From contig DUMQ01000137.1 in assembly GCA_012839815.1 (NCBI GenBank), positions 1-59,448 of the forward strand: a DNA stretch of 59,448 bases, written 5' to 3'. This stretch comes from Bacillota bacterium (lineage in GTDB: Bacteria; Bacillota; SHA-98; Ch115; JABLXJ01). Shown here piece by piece: positions 11,212 to 20,255 of this stretch. The position numbers and the translations under genes are program-made. Under the pieces are notes generated by a model. That model saw nothing but the letters and a program-made list of their open reading frames with translations, was not told where the DNA came from and did no database searches. Every line of letters starts with the position of its first letter. The first letter of the stretch is position 1.

Positions 11212-12636
11212 TCAGTAGCGTCGCCGCCTGGCTGAAGAGGGGATCATGAGTTCTTCCCGGTACTTCGCGACAGTCCGCCTTGAGATGATCACCCCTCGCT
11301 CCCTGAGCAAACTGGTAATTGCCTGGTCGCTCAAGGGTTTTCGCTGGTCCTCGTTCTTGATAATCTCCGCGATAAAGCGCTTGACGCTTTCCGAAGATGT
11401 CTCGCTCCCGCTGCTCGTCGAGACGCCGCTCGAGAAGAAAAAGCGAAATTCGACCGTCCCCTGTGGAGTCTGGACATACTTGCCCGCCGTTGCGCGGCTG
11501 ACGGTTGACTCGTGCACCCCGATAGCCTCGGCCACATCCTTTAATGTCAGGGGTTTTAGATACCTCGCGCCCTTGTCAAGAAAATCTCGCTGAAACCGGA
11601 CAATGCATTCAGTGATCTTGTAGAGTGTGATCCTGCGCTGCTCTATGCTCTTGATAAGCCATAGTGCCGCATTCAGCCTGGACTTGAGGAAATTGAGCGT
11701 GGAGGACTCGATATTCTCCGTCTCGCGCAGCATGCGCCGGTATTCCGGGTTTATTCTAAGACGCGGGGCGCCCGCGTCGTTTATGATTATCGCGTAGTTG
11801 ATCTCCCCGCTCTTCTCGTTCTTTCCAGTCCGCTCTATGATGACATCCGGGGTTATGTAGCCCGGGTCACCGCTGGACTTCCAAAACTGGCGACCGGGTT
11901 TCGGATCAAGGGTCCTTATTATGTCGCATAGCCGCTGGACATCCTCGACGCTTATGCCGAGGGTCACGGCGATCTTCGGGAGCTTGCCGCCAGCCACGTC
12001 CCCAAGATGATCTCTGATTATCGCCTTCGCGAGCTCGCGATCCGCGGGCGGGATATCAAGGGAGTCCAGCTGGACCGTAAGGCATTCTGTAAGGTCACGG
12101 GAACCAACCCCGGCAGGCTCAAAAGTCTGGATCAGTTTAAGGACCCTTTCTACGTCCTCAACCCCGCACCCGGCTATAGATGCAACCTCGCCCAGAGGCA
12201 TGCGCAGGTACCCGTCCTCATCTATACAGCCAATGATGATTTCGCCGATTTCCTCATCTCCCTGGCACGGGGAATTCAGGTGAAGTTGAAAGAGTAGTAC
12301 ATCGCGTAAGGATTGCTCCGTCCTGATATAGGCTTCATATGAAGCTGTCTCAGAGGCATCCAGGTAAGGTCCATCACGACGGGGGACGTAGCCGAGGTCG
12401 CTCCCATCGTCGAAGTATTCATACCACTCGGGGTCTGGCTCCCCCTCCCCGGCACCGGTGTCCGCATCCGCGTCTCCATCCCATAATTCGAGTAGAGGAT
12501 TGTCGCAAAGTTGTTCCTCGATATATTCCTGGAGTTCGAGGATGGGCAACTGCAGCACGGTAATAGCCTGCCTGAGCTCAGGCGTCATGACAAGCTTCTG
12601 GACCTGTCGCAAGCTCAGATCATATCCCATCTGCAT
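11212..12636 (-). CDS. rpoN: RNA polymerase sigma-54 factor
   Basis: Sigma factor for -24/-12 promoters, which need enhancer-binding ATPases. Region I shows LSLRQVQKLVMTPELRQAI and ILQLP-like repeats rich in Leu/Gln; an acidic linker (DGDADADTGAGEGEPDPEW) follows. The core-binding region leads to the helix-turn-helix ADVHEST-like segment (EAIGVHESTVSRATAGKYV), and the C-terminal RpoN box is ISRRTVAKYREELMIPSS. The start is ATG 12636, with GGGGAG 10 nt upstream. It sits between whiA and cggR, as in many clostridia. No activator gene is present in the window. Confidence 0.95.
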   Translation of the reverse strand: MQMGYDLSLRQVQKLVMTPELRQAITVLQLPILELQEYIEEQLCDNPLLELWDGDADADTGAGEGEPDPEWYEYFDDGSDLGYVPRRDGPYLDASETASYEAYIRTEQSLRDVLLFQLHLNSPCQGDEEIGEIIIGCIDEDGYLRMPLGEVASIAGCGVEDVERVLKLIQTFEPAGVGSRDLTECLTVQLDSLDIPPADRELAKAIIRDHLGDVAGGKLPKIAVTLGISVEDVQRLCDIIRTLDPKPGRQFWKSSGDPGYITPDVIIERTGKNEKSGEINYAIIINDAGAPRLRINPEYRRMLRETENIESSTLNFLKSRLNAALWLIKSIEQRRITLYKITECIVRFQRDFLDKGARYLKPLTLKDVAEAIGVHESTVSRATAGKYVQTPQGTVEFRFFFSSGVSTSSGSETSSESVKRFIAEIIKNEDQRKPLSDQAITSLLRERGVIISRRTVAKYREELMIPSSARRRRY

Positions 12637-12745
12637 ATCCGGATAACTCCCCGCACGCTCCCGCAATATCTACATCTCCAATGTATTACCCGGTGTATTA
12701 TATTCTATCCGGGGTCACTATTTCCTTTTCCTTCTCCCTTTCCCT

Positions 12746-13711
12746 TTATCCTTCTCCACGTATTCCTGCTCCCCCGGCCTCGCAAATGCCCCGAGCAAGC
12801 CTCATTATCCTCCGCATCCGATGGTTCACCGCTGACTTGCTTGCCGGGGGCTTGAGCAGCTTCCCCAGTTCCTGGAGGGTCAAATCAGGATTTGCCATCC
12901 GCACCTCCGCAATCGCTCTGAGCGCCGGAGGAAGGTTTGATATACCAATAGCCCGGTCGAGCAGGTCGATTGCTCTTACCTGCTCCATCGCCGTCTTGGC
13001 TGTCCTCGCCAGGTTGGCCGTCTCGAAATTTACAATGCGGTTGACCCTGTTTCGCAAACTCTTTACTATCCTGAGGTTTTCAAGGTCAAGCAGGGCCATG
13101 TTTGCCCCCATCACACGAAGCGCCTGGGCTACACCCTCCCCATCCCTGGAGTAAACCACATATTTACCCTTGTGCCTGGCGATCCTGGCATCAATCGAAA
13201 AGGAGGAGAAGAGCCGGCGGACGTCTTCCGCGAAGGTCAAGGTATCCACGGTCAGCTCCAGGGCGTATGCCTTTTCAGGATCGGAGACGTACCCGCGCAC
13301 GAGAAATAGAGCCCTCAGGTATGCCCGGGAGCAGCAGCCTGATTCCAGGATGCGTGATGGTATTCTATCTATCTTACGCCCATCACGGGTGATCAGCCCG
13401 CTCCCGACCGCGGCGTCGCGGATCGTCCTGGTAAGGGGGACCCTGAGAATGTAGATAGTATCCCTCTTGGGCCTGGGCCATCTCTGGACAATCACCTCCG
13501 CGCTCGCGCCGAGCACCCTCTTTAAAGTTGAAAAAACCCTCCGGGCTATCGCCGCGTCCCGGATGGAAAGTCGCAGGGCCGGCTCGCCCTCGCTGGCGGA
13601 TGTGACGCTCGCACCAGCTGCAATAAAGGCCATCAGCTCTGCCAGCTGGCAGCATTCCTTCGGATTCGCAGTTCGCGCAAGTTCGCTTGTGGTTCGCAGG
13701 AAGAAAAGCAC
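12746..13711 (-). CDS. whiA: DNA-binding protein WhiA
   Basis: WhiA combines a LAGLIDADG homing-endonuclease-like N-terminal domain with a C-terminal helix-turn-helix. It acts in cell division and sporulation in Gram-positive bacteria. Visible are TSELART, the CCSRAYLRALFLVRGYVSDPEKAYALEL core, the NRVNRIVNFETANLARTAKTA linker and the HTH with LKPPASKSAVNHRMRRI. The start is GTG 13711, with AAGGAGAGG 7 nt upstream, giving about 321 residues. It normally follows yvcK directly; here spore genes on the other strand lie between them. Confidence 0.93.
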   Translation of the reverse strand: MLFFLRTTSELARTANPKECCQLAELMAFIAAGASVTSASEGEPALRLSIRDAAIARRVFSTLKRVLGASAEVIVQRWPRPKRDTIYILRVPLTRTIRDAAVGSGLITRDGRKIDRIPSRILESGCCSRAYLRALFLVRGYVSDPEKAYALELTVDTLTFAEDVRRLFSSFSIDARIARHKGKYVVYSRDGEGVAQALRVMGANMALLDLENLRIVKSLRNRVNRIVNFETANLARTAKTAMEQVRAIDLLDRAIGISNLPPALRAIAEVRMANPDLTLQELGKLLKPPASKSAVNHRMRRIMRLARGICEAGGAGIRGEG

Positions 13712-13826
13712 GCGCCTACCTCTCCTTACCCTCATCTCACCCTATTTTCCCAGCATCTATCCGAGTACTACCTGAGCTATTCCTCACACCCCATTTTATC
13801 ATACTTAGTTCGAACGTGTAATAGCC

Positions 13827-14072
13827 TCATACCGCCAGGTCCTGGCTTGTGTGGTATTTCATAGCATAGCAACCCCACCTGAAAAATGGCAGCGTATCTT
13901 CAATCAGGACGACCCTCCTGTCGATTCCTTGCTCCTGAGGGAAGATATCCATTCTATGCAGCCCATATGCGTCCCTGACATTTGTTATAGCCTCCGATAT
14001 AATGGATGACAGCCATCGCAAAACGGTGGCAAGATAGGGCCGCCTTTTCCCCTTGACCAGCGTGCCTGTCAA
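13827..14072 (-). CDS. Small hypothetical protein (uncertain)
   Basis: An open frame of up to 81 codons lies upstream of whiA. Its second half looks protein-like (IFPQEQGIDRRVVLIEDTLPFF). No family is recognised. The TTG start lacks a clear ribosome site, and codon third positions are mixed, so it may be non-coding. The rest of the interval 13712-14173 holds a GC-rich palindrome (about 14080-14091) and a small GGGGTT/AACCCC stem (14103-14123) before the sleB-like gene. Confidence 0.3.
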   Translation of the reverse strand: MTGTLVKGKRRPYLATVLRWLSSIISEAITNVRDAYGLHRMDIFPQEQGIDRRVVLIEDTLPFFRWGCYAMKYHTSQDLAV

Positions 14073-14173
14073 GGCATCGCCCGGGCCCGGGATTTCGGAT
14101 CCGGGGTTTCAGATTGTAACCCCGAACGCTGGAACCCGGCCCGAGATAGAACCGAGGAAGGAGCGTTGGTAGT

Positions 14174-14680
14174 GTGTTTCGATCAAAAGGAACGGCCCAC
14201 ATTGCCATCATGCTGACCGTAATCATAATATCCGCGTTAGCAATTGTCGCGGAACCTGTCGCACCAGGCCAAAAGGCGTATGCAGCTCTTGAGGCAAGCC
14301 AATCGCGGGGCGGCGACCCGAATAGCGGGTGGGCCTATCTGTGGCTCATAGCCCAGCTGATTCACGCCGAAGCAGCTAATGAACCCTACGCCGGTAAGGT
14401 TGCCGTAGGGGCCGTGGTCCTTAACAGGGTTGCAAGCCCTAACTTTCCCAATACAGTGCCTGGTGTAATATACGAACCGTATGCGTTCACCCCCGTATAT
14501 GACGGCCGCATAAATCTCCCTCCTGATAGCGAATCCCTCCGCGCAGCGCAGGATGCCCTACGGGGCTGGGACCCATCCTACGGGGCACTTTACTTCTACA
14601 ATCCTGCGAAGTCTACGTCCTGGTGGGTATTCACCAGGCCGATTACAACGCAAATAGGGAACCACGTCTTCGCCAGGTGA
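14174..14680 (+). CDS. SleB-type spore cortex / cell wall hydrolase
   Basis: Secreted hydrolase with an N-terminal signal peptide (IAIMLTVIIISALAIVAEPVAPGQKAYA) and one Hydrolase_2 (SleB/CwlJ, PF07486) domain. The domain shows AQLIHAEAANEPYAGKVAVG with the putative catalytic Glu, VLNRVASPNFPNTVPGVIY, and the C-terminal GALYFYNPAKSTSWWVF. It acts on cortex or peptidoglycan during germination. There is no N-terminal PG_binding_1 domain, unlike classical SleB, so it is closer to short forms (CwlJ/YpeB-independent). The GTG start follows GAAGGAG by 10 nt. It is followed by an intrinsic terminator, then spmA. Confidence 0.88.
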   Translation: MFRSKGTAHIAIMLTVIIISALAIVAEPVAPGQKAYAALEASQSRGGDPNSGWAYLWLIAQLIHAEAANEPYAGKVAVGAVVLNRVASPNFPNTVPGVIYEPYAFTPVYDGRINLPPDSESLRAAQDALRGWDPSYGALYFYNPAKSTSWWVFTRPITTQIGNHVFAR

Positions 14681-14735
14681 GTTAGATCGCCTGTGCGCCT
14701 GTACAAGGTTGAAGAGGGGGAAAGGCGAGTCATCG

Positions 14736-14761
14736 GGGTCGCAATTGTGCGGCCCTTTTTT
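14736..14761 (+). terminator. Intrinsic terminator after the sleB-like gene
   Basis: An 8-bp stem (GGGTCGCA with TGCGGCCC, one G-U pair, loop ATTG) is followed directly by six T residues. A second 9-bp stem, GGCCTTCCC/GGGAAGGCC, at 14766-14796 follows without a T-run. Confidence 0.8.
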
Positions 14762-14860
14762 ATCAGGCCTTCCCTGTCATATCTTCCGGGAAGGCCCGAA
14801 TACACTTTATAAGGATAACCTGCGGGGCGGTGGCATTAAACACGCGGGGGGCATTAACAC

Positions 14861-15460
14861 ATGGTCAATCTAATATGGTTCTTGCTTATTGCAACCGGCG
14901 TTGTTACAGGCGCTCTATCGGGCAGGAACGAAGCAGTCACTCGCGCGGCCCTGTCGGGGGCCCAGGACGCGGTAGCCCTGGTTTTCGGCCTGATCGGCGT
15001 GATCACCATGTGGTCGGGCGTTATGAGGATCGCGGAGGAAGCGGGCCTCACGGAGATGATCGGCCGATTCGTGAAGCCTGTGGCGGCTCGCATCTTCCCG
15101 GGTGTCCCACAGGATCACCCCGCTATGACAGCTATAGTCATGAATATCATTGCCAACATCCTTGGCATGGGCAATGCTGCTACGCCCCTGGGGTTAAAGG
15201 CCATGGAGGAGATGCAGAAGCTCAATAAGAAAAAAGATGAGGCTTCGGATGCGATGTGTACCTTCCTTGCCCTCAATCTCTCCGTGGTAGTCCTGGTCCC
15301 GACGACCGTCATAGCCCTTAGGGCCCAGCACGGCTCGACTAACCCCTCCGAGACGGTAGGGCCGACTATCTTCCTTACGATGTGCTGTATGGTCTTGACC
15401 CTCGTCGCCGACAGGGTGATGCGGGGGCTATCTTCCTCCGGACGTCGGCGCCGGAGATGA
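14861..15460 (+). CDS. spmA: Spore maturation protein A
   Basis: Membrane protein of the nucleoside-recognition (Gate, PF07670) family, 199 residues, needed for spore core dehydration in Bacillus and Clostridium. Characteristic are LSGAQDAVALVFGLIGVITM, FPGVPQDHPAMTAIVMN and NILGMGNAATPLGLKAMEEM, followed by LNLSVVVLVPTTVIALR. It ends with a short basic tail. Its start follows GGGGGG by 9 nt. It lies 15 bp upstream of spmB. Confidence 0.93.
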   Translation: MVNLIWFLLIATGVVTGALSGRNEAVTRAALSGAQDAVALVFGLIGVITMWSGVMRIAEEAGLTEMIGRFVKPVAARIFPGVPQDHPAMTAIVMNIIANILGMGNAATPLGLKAMEEMQKLNKKKDEASDAMCTFLALNLSVVVLVPTTVIALRAQHGSTNPSETVGPTIFLTMCCMVLTLVADRVMRGLSSSGRRRRR

Positions 15461-15475
15461 GCGGGGTAAGAAGCC

Positions 15476-16018
15476 ATGCTTATGAGCGTCATAAAAATCC
15501 TCTCAAACGCTTCAATTCCTTTTATGATCCTGGTCATATGCCTCATCGGCTACGTGCGCGGGGTCAAGATATACGATGCCTTCATTGATGGTGCCAAGGA
15601 GGGACTCGCCACGGCCGTAAGGATCCTCCCGTTTCTGGTTGCCATGTTCGTAGCTATAGGAATATTCCGGGCATCGGGGGCGATGAGTCTCTTTACCGGC
15701 CTGCTTTCGCCAATAGCCCGGCTCCTGGGTATATCCAGGGATCTCCTCCCCCTCGCCATAATACGGCCCCTGTCGGGGACCGGTTCCCTGGAGGTCTTGT
15801 CGGACATTCTCAAGGTTCATGGGCCCGATTCACTTACGGGACGGATGGCATCAGTAATGCAAGCGAGCTGCGAGACGACCTTCTACGTCCTCACGGTGTA
15901 CTTCGGCGCCGTGGGCATAAAGAAGATCCGCCACACCCTCCTTATCGGGTTGATGGCGGATATCCTGGCATTCGCCGGCGCCGTCCTCATCTGCCGCGCG
16001 GTATTCGCCGCCCCCTAA
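15476..16018 (+). CDS. spmB: Spore maturation protein B
   Basis: Partner of SpmA and of the same Gate-domain family, 180 residues and four to five membrane segments. Conserved stretches are FIDGAKEGLATAVRILPFLVAM, the LPLAIIRPLSGTGSLEVLSDI loop and ASCETTFYVLTVYFGAVGIK. Its TAA stop overlaps the yvcK stop from the opposite strand by 2-3 bases, so there is no room for a terminator between the convergent genes. Confidence 0.93.
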   Translation: MLMSVIKILSNASIPFMILVICLIGYVRGVKIYDAFIDGAKEGLATAVRILPFLVAMFVAIGIFRASGAMSLFTGLLSPIARLLGISRDLLPLAIIRPLSGTGSLEVLSDILKVHGPDSLTGRMASVMQASCETTFYVLTVYFGAVGIKKIRHTLLIGLMADILAFAGAVLICRAVFAAP

Positions 16019-17286
16019 CCGTTCAATACCTTTATTATTGCCCGGGCGAGCTTTCCCGGATCGTGCCGGGCAAAATCCGTCTCACAGATAAAGTCCCCCT
16101 TTACCACCTTAAGCCCTAACCTTTCGATGTCTTCAATATCGGCCACAACCTGCTGCGCCCCTTCCTTCCGGTATCTCTCGAGCAGGTGCTCCGGCACGGA
16201 ACCGCAGTTGACGAGGACATAGTCGATTACGCCCCATCCGACGTGCCCCAGGATAGCCCTGACGTGATCGGCCGCGGTGAACCCGTCCGTCTCCCCAGGC
16301 TGGGTCATAACATTACACACATATACCTTAATTGCACGGGTCCTCCTGATCTCATCGGTGATCCCCTTCACAAGGAGGTTTGGCAGCACGCTCGTAAAGA
16401 GACTCCCGGGGCCCAGCACGATGATATCGGCGTTTCTTATCGCCTCGATCGCCTCGCCAACCGGCTCCACATGCTCGGGCTTGATGAATACGCGACGTAT
16501 CCTGGTCTTGCTCTTTGATATGTTACTCTCGCCATAAACCGTTGTCCCGTCTTCAAGCTCGGCGTGCAAGGATACATCCTCCAGCGTCGAAGGGAGCACC
16601 TGCCCCCTTACGGCAAGGATCTTGCTAGATTCCTTGATCGCCCGTTCAAAATCGCCGGCTATTTCCGACATCGTCGCGATAAACAGATTTCCAAAGCTGT
16701 GACCAACCAGCTCCGGGGGATCATCGCCCTTGAATCTATACTGAAAAAGCTTCTGCATCAAAGGTTCTGCGTCGGCAAGCGCCACAAGGCAGTTGCGAAT
16801 GTCGCCAGGCGGCAAAACGCCCATTTCGCGCCTGAGCTTTCCGGAGCTCCCCCCGTCATCCGCGACTGTGACGATAGCAGTGATATTACTGGTGAACCCC
16901 TTGATCCCCCTGAGCAATGTCGATAGGCCCGTGCCGCCGCCGATGGCCACGATTTTTGGGCCGCGCCTCAGCTGGCGCCTCTCATGAACTATGCTGACTA
17001 CCTTGCCATTATCATCGCCCTCGGGGAGCAACGCAGATGTCACGGATCTCATGACCTGGCGAAATCCGAAGGTAATAGCCGCAATGCCGGCCCCGATCGC
17101 AATGATGCTCCACGGCAAAGGATTGTCTACATTGCGGAGTTCCCGGCCCAGCGCGCCCAGGAATCCCTGGTTTACCCGGTTCATAAGCATGGAAAAGCCA
17201 AGGGCGACAAGAATCACCCCCGCAATAAATATCAAGAGCCATCGTTTAACCCTCATGCCGGGATATAGCCACTTTAAGGCATTCAC
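16015..17286 (-). CDS. yvcK: YvcK/CofD-fold protein (GlmR-type regulator of cell wall precursor synthesis)
   Basis: Two N-terminal membrane segments (about residues 15-33 and 55-75) precede a CofD-like Rossmann domain. The domain has [59 protein letters not shown] and [17 protein letters not shown]. subtilis YvcK binds UDP-GlcNAc and stimulates GlmS; it is needed on gluconeogenic carbon. The membrane-anchored long form (423 residues) is typical of many clostridia. The GTG start overlaps the rapZ TGA by 4 nt (GTGA), so translation is coupled. Confidence 0.92.
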   Translation of the reverse strand: MNALKWLYPGMRVKRWLLIFIAGVILVALGFSMLMNRVNQGFLGALGRELRNVDNPLPWSIIAIGAGIAAITFGFRQVMRSVTSALLPEGDDNGKVVSIVHERRQLRRGPKIVAIGGGTGLSTLLRGIKGFTSNITAIVTVADDGGSSGKLRREMGVLPPGDIRNCLVALADAEPLMQKLFQYRFKGDDPPELVGHSFGNLFIATMSEIAGDFERAIKESSKILAVRGQVLPSTLEDVSLHAELEDGTTVYGESNISKSKTRIRRVFIKPEHVEPVGEAIEAIRNADIIVLGPGSLFTSVLPNLLVKGITDEIRRTRAIKVYVCNVMTQPGETDGFTAADHVRAILGHVGWGVIDYVLVNCGSVPEHLLERYRKEGAQQVVADIEDIERLGLKVVKGDFICETDFARHDPGKLARAIIKVLNG

Positions 17287-18233
17287 ACCTGTCTCAGCTC
17301 CCCCCGGTCTTTCTCCGGATCCCTTTGAACCCTTTCATCGCCTTGAACCCTTTCCAGTCCACGATCCCTGTCTCTATGTTCAACAGAAACCCGAAATCCT
17401 CGACTCCTGAGGAATTCAGCCAGCTTATTGGCGATGGCAACCGACCGGTGCCTTCCCCCTGTGCACCCTATGCCGATAACGAGCTGGGCCTTCCCTTCCT
17501 TAATATAATAAGGGATCAGGAAGGAAATCATATCGAATAGCTTCTCCAGGAACCGTCGCGTCACGGGCCACCGTAATACATATTCCCTTACAGGTTCATC
17601 ATCGCCGGTCAGGGGGCGGAGTTCCTCGACATAATGGGGATTGGGCAAGAACCGGACGTCAAACATGAGATCGGCATCCAGGGGAACGCCATGCTTAAAT
17701 CCAAACGAGACGATGACTACATTCAGCTTGTTCCTGGCATTGGAATCGCCAAAGAGGTCCACGATCCTCTCGCGGAGCTGCCGTGCGGTCAGGTTGGATG
17801 TATCTATCACCCTCGTCGCCCGCGCCTTTAGCTCTTCCAGACGCCCCCGCTCGTTCATAATCCCGTCGAGGATGCTGCCTCCTGCTGACAGCGGGTGCCG
17901 CCGCCGGGTCTCCTTAAAACGTCTTACGAGGGCGTCGTTGGAGGCATCGAGGAAGAGAATCTCGTAGTCGATGCCCATGTTACCCAGATTTGCCAGGGCA
18001 TCGAAGACGCTATCAAAGAACTTCCCGCCCCTTATGTCTACCACCAATGCTATCTTATTGACCTTCCCCTCTGATTGTGCAACAAGGTCGGCAAACTTGG
18101 GTATGAGGGTCGGGGGCAGGTTATCGACGCAAAAGAAACCGAGATCCTCAAATGACCGGATCGCCTCGGTCTTCCCCGCTCCCGAGAGGCCTGTAATTAT
18201 GACAAACCTGGCATCCTTCCTCGTGTCCCCCAT
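17283..18233 (-). CDS. rapZ: RNase adapter / nucleotide-binding protein RapZ
   Basis: P-loop protein with Walker A at residues 15-22 (GLSGAGKT), then [14 protein letters not shown], a Walker-B-like stretch ([11 protein letters not shown]), [10 protein letters not shown], and the C-terminal sensor domain [37 protein letters not shown]. In E. coli the protein senses glucosamine 6-phosphate; in Firmicutes the role is less clear. Unusually it ends with about 25 extra, highly charged residues past the normal end (after VEHRDRD). It follows the PHP gene by 10 nt and overlaps yvcK by 4 nt. Confidence 0.93.
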   Translation of the reverse strand: MGDTRKDARFVIITGLSGAGKTEAIRSFEDLGFFCVDNLPPTLIPKFADLVAQSEGKVNKIALVVDIRGGKFFDSVFDALANLGNMGIDYEILFLDASNDALVRRFKETRRRHPLSAGGSILDGIMNERGRLEELKARATRVIDTSNLTARQLRERIVDLFGDSNARNKLNVVIVSFGFKHGVPLDADLMFDVRFLPNPHYVEELRPLTGDDEPVREYVLRWPVTRRFLEKLFDMISFLIPYYIKEGKAQLVIGIGCTGGRHRSVAIANKLAEFLRSRGFRVSVEHRDRDRGLERVQGDERVQRDPEKDRGELRQV

Positions 18234-18243
18234 TGAGAATAAC

Positions 18244-19002
18244 CTACCTTACATTCAGGATCATGTCCGGCCCGAGCCCCGCGCGCCTCGCGATCTCCAG
18301 GGCAGGTTCCAGTCTTCCCACATCCTCGGGGCGATGCGCATCGCTACTCAGAGCGAACTTCACCCCTTCACCTGCAGCAACCATGACAAAATCAAGGCTC
18401 TCCATGGCGTGCTTCACGTTGATCTCCAGGGCCGTGCCCGCCAGCGCGCAGGCGCGCGCCAGCTCCTTTGTATCGATCGAAACCATGAGACCGGGATGGG
18501 TCACTATGTCCACCCTGTGCGCCGTAACCGCCCTTACCAGGGCGTCGGTATTGGCAACGCGCGCCCTCCTGGCGAGGTCGGCACAGAGGTGCTGAAGGCG
18601 TCGCGGGCAAAGCCGGACGACGACGTTTCTTCCGACGATCCCCCAGGTATCCCTCGGGGTTTTCCCGCGCACAAGCAGGTGGTGCCCGGCAAGCACCTTG
18701 TCCAGTCCCTGCAAGATTGAGTCGGGCACATCCAGGCTCCCGTCCAGGCCAGTGATATTCGCCTCGACGCCCAAAAGCACCTTTATATTGGGGTACTTGG
18801 CGTTGCAGGCCTCCACATCCCTGCGTATATCCTCAAAGGCCTCGATGCCTTTCACGCCGATATTGAATATATTGCCAGGCCCGTGGTCCGTTATCGCGAC
18901 CTCCTCCAGCCCGGCCTTTATCGCGGCAACGACGTTATCCTCGACCGTGCCCGTCCCGTGGCTATATATGGTATGGGTATGGTAGTCAGCAAATGGTTTC
19001 AT
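18244..19002 (-). CDS. PHP-domain phosphoesterase (YcdX-like), first copy
   Basis: Polymerase-and-histidinol-phosphatase fold metal enzyme. Metal ligands are in the N-terminal [38 protein letters not shown] and [12 protein letters not shown] motifs, so a trinuclear metal site looks complete. The substrate is unknown, probably a phosphomonoester. The start is ATG 19002 (GGGGAAG 6 nt upstream); it overlaps the end of nagA by 17 nt. A stretch [20 protein letters not shown] in the middle looks less conserved than the rest. It is the likely paralogue of 20256-21002 on the other side of nagA. Confidence 0.85.
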   Translation of the reverse strand: MKPFADYHTHTIYSHGTGTVEDNVVAAIKAGLEEVAITDHGPGNIFNIGVKGIEAFEDIRRDVEACNAKYPNIKVLLGVEANITGLDGSLDVPDSILQGLDKVLAGHHLLVRGKTPRDTWGIVGRNVVVRLCPRRLQHLCADLARRARVANTDALVRAVTAHRVDIVTHPGLMVSIDTKELARACALAGTALEINVKHAMESLDFVMVAAGEGVKFALSSDAHRPEDVGRLEPALEIARRAGLGPDMILNVR

Positions 19003-20200
19003 CATAATCTTCCCCGGCATAGGTAACCCGGCCGCCGGTGATGGTCAGAAATACGTTCCCCTCCTCCCCGGTGACGATCAGGTCCGCATCCTTCCCGACT
19101 TCAAGGCTTCCTTTCCTGCTGTCGACCCCTATGACGCGTGCGGGGTTTATCGTCGCAAATCTCACGGCATCATATAGCGTTACCCCCAAGAACTCTACCA
19201 CATTTCTTACGGCCCTGTCCAGAGTCAGTGTGCTCCCGGCTAACACACCGTTTTCCAGGCGGGCTGTCCCTCCTGCCACTACAACCTTCTGGCCCCCGAG
19301 TTCATACTCGCCGTCGGGCATGCCTGCGGCCATCATGGAGTCTGTTATAAGGACCAAGCCGTCCAACCCCTTACACCTCAACAGGATTTTCAAGATTTCG
19401 GGGTGGAGGTGAAACCCATCGGTAATAGCCTCAGTCGTCAACTGGTCACAGGATAGTGCAGCTCCAACGACCCCCGGCTCCCTGTGATGAAGCGGGGGCA
19501 TGGTGTTAAAAACGTGCGTGCAGTGGGAAAGGCCGGCCCGGACAGCGCAGAGCATGGTTTCATACGACGCCGCTGAATGACCCGCCGATGCCGTGATCCC
19601 CCTGGCCCTGAGCGCGCGTATGATGTCCATGGACCCGGCGACCTCTGGTGCCAGGGTTACCAGCCTTATCGTGCCCATCGAGGCATCGACCCACCTGTCG
19701 AGCTCCCGTTGCGACGGCGTCCTTATCCACGCTTCATTTTGCGCGCCTTTCATCTTAGGGTTTATCCACGGACCCTCGCAGTGAAGGCCAAGGATGTTGG
19801 AGGGATAGCCCCCGTCGCGCGCCGCACGGCCCACCACGCTCGCGCATTCGATAAGGGCCTCCTCGGAGGCCGTCATCGCCGTCGGCAGGAACGAGGTGGT
19901 GCCATGGGCGGCGTGATGTGCGGCCATGCTCCAGAGGGCACCGGAAGCCGCCTCGAGCGTATCATGGCCACCCGCACCGTGAGTGTGTATGTCAATGTAG
20001 CCGGGGGCCACGACTCTACCGCCCGCATCTATGATGCGGCTATCTCCAGCGGCGTAGGTCCTGAATTCGCCGTATGACCCCACATGGGCTATCTTGCCGT
20101 TTTTGATAACTATGAACCCGTCTGTGATGATCCCCGATGGTGTAAATATATCGCCGCCCCTGATTATGAGGGACGGCTCCGCTCCGGTCTTCACAGCCAT
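18986..20200 (-). CDS. nagA: N-acetylglucosamine-6-phosphate deacetylase
   Basis: Converts GlcNAc-6-phosphate to glucosamine-6-phosphate and acetate; amidohydrolase fold, 404 residues. Motifs are the metal-binding DIHTHGAGGHDT, HCEGPWINPKMKGAQN, ASAGHSAASYE, THVFNTMPPLHHREPG and the catalytic Asp in LITDSMMAAGMPDGEY. A GGGAGG site precedes the ATG by 8 nt. Neighbours are two PHP phosphoesterases plus rapZ and yvcK downstream, which all touch amino-sugar metabolism. No nagB or GlcNAc transporter is seen in the window. Confidence 0.95.
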   Translation of the reverse strand: MAVKTGAEPSLIIRGGDIFTPSGIITDGFIVIKNGKIAHVGSYGEFRTYAAGDSRIIDAGGRVVAPGYIDIHTHGAGGHDTLEAASGALWSMAAHHAAHGTTSFLPTAMTASEEALIECASVVGRAARDGGYPSNILGLHCEGPWINPKMKGAQNEAWIRTPSQRELDRWVDASMGTIRLVTLAPEVAGSMDIIRALRARGITASAGHSAASYETMLCAVRAGLSHCTHVFNTMPPLHHREPGVVGAALSCDQLTTEAITDGFHLHPEILKILLRCKGLDGLVLITDSMMAAGMPDGEYELGGQKVVVAGGTARLENGVLAGSTLTLDRAVRNVVEFLGVTLYDAVRFATINPARVIGVDSRKGSLEVGKDADLIVTGEEGNVFLTITGGRVTYAGEDYDETIC

Positions 20201-20255
20201 TCTCCCATCCTCCCGCCCTTCCCCCGGTCTCTCGCGTCTCCATCGCCATCAGGCC

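Noticed and set aside
14080-14123. GC-rich palindrome and small stem upstream of the sleB-like gene as a riboswitch or terminator
   Set aside because: Pairing is patchy, there is no T-run, and no known riboswitch core is visible.
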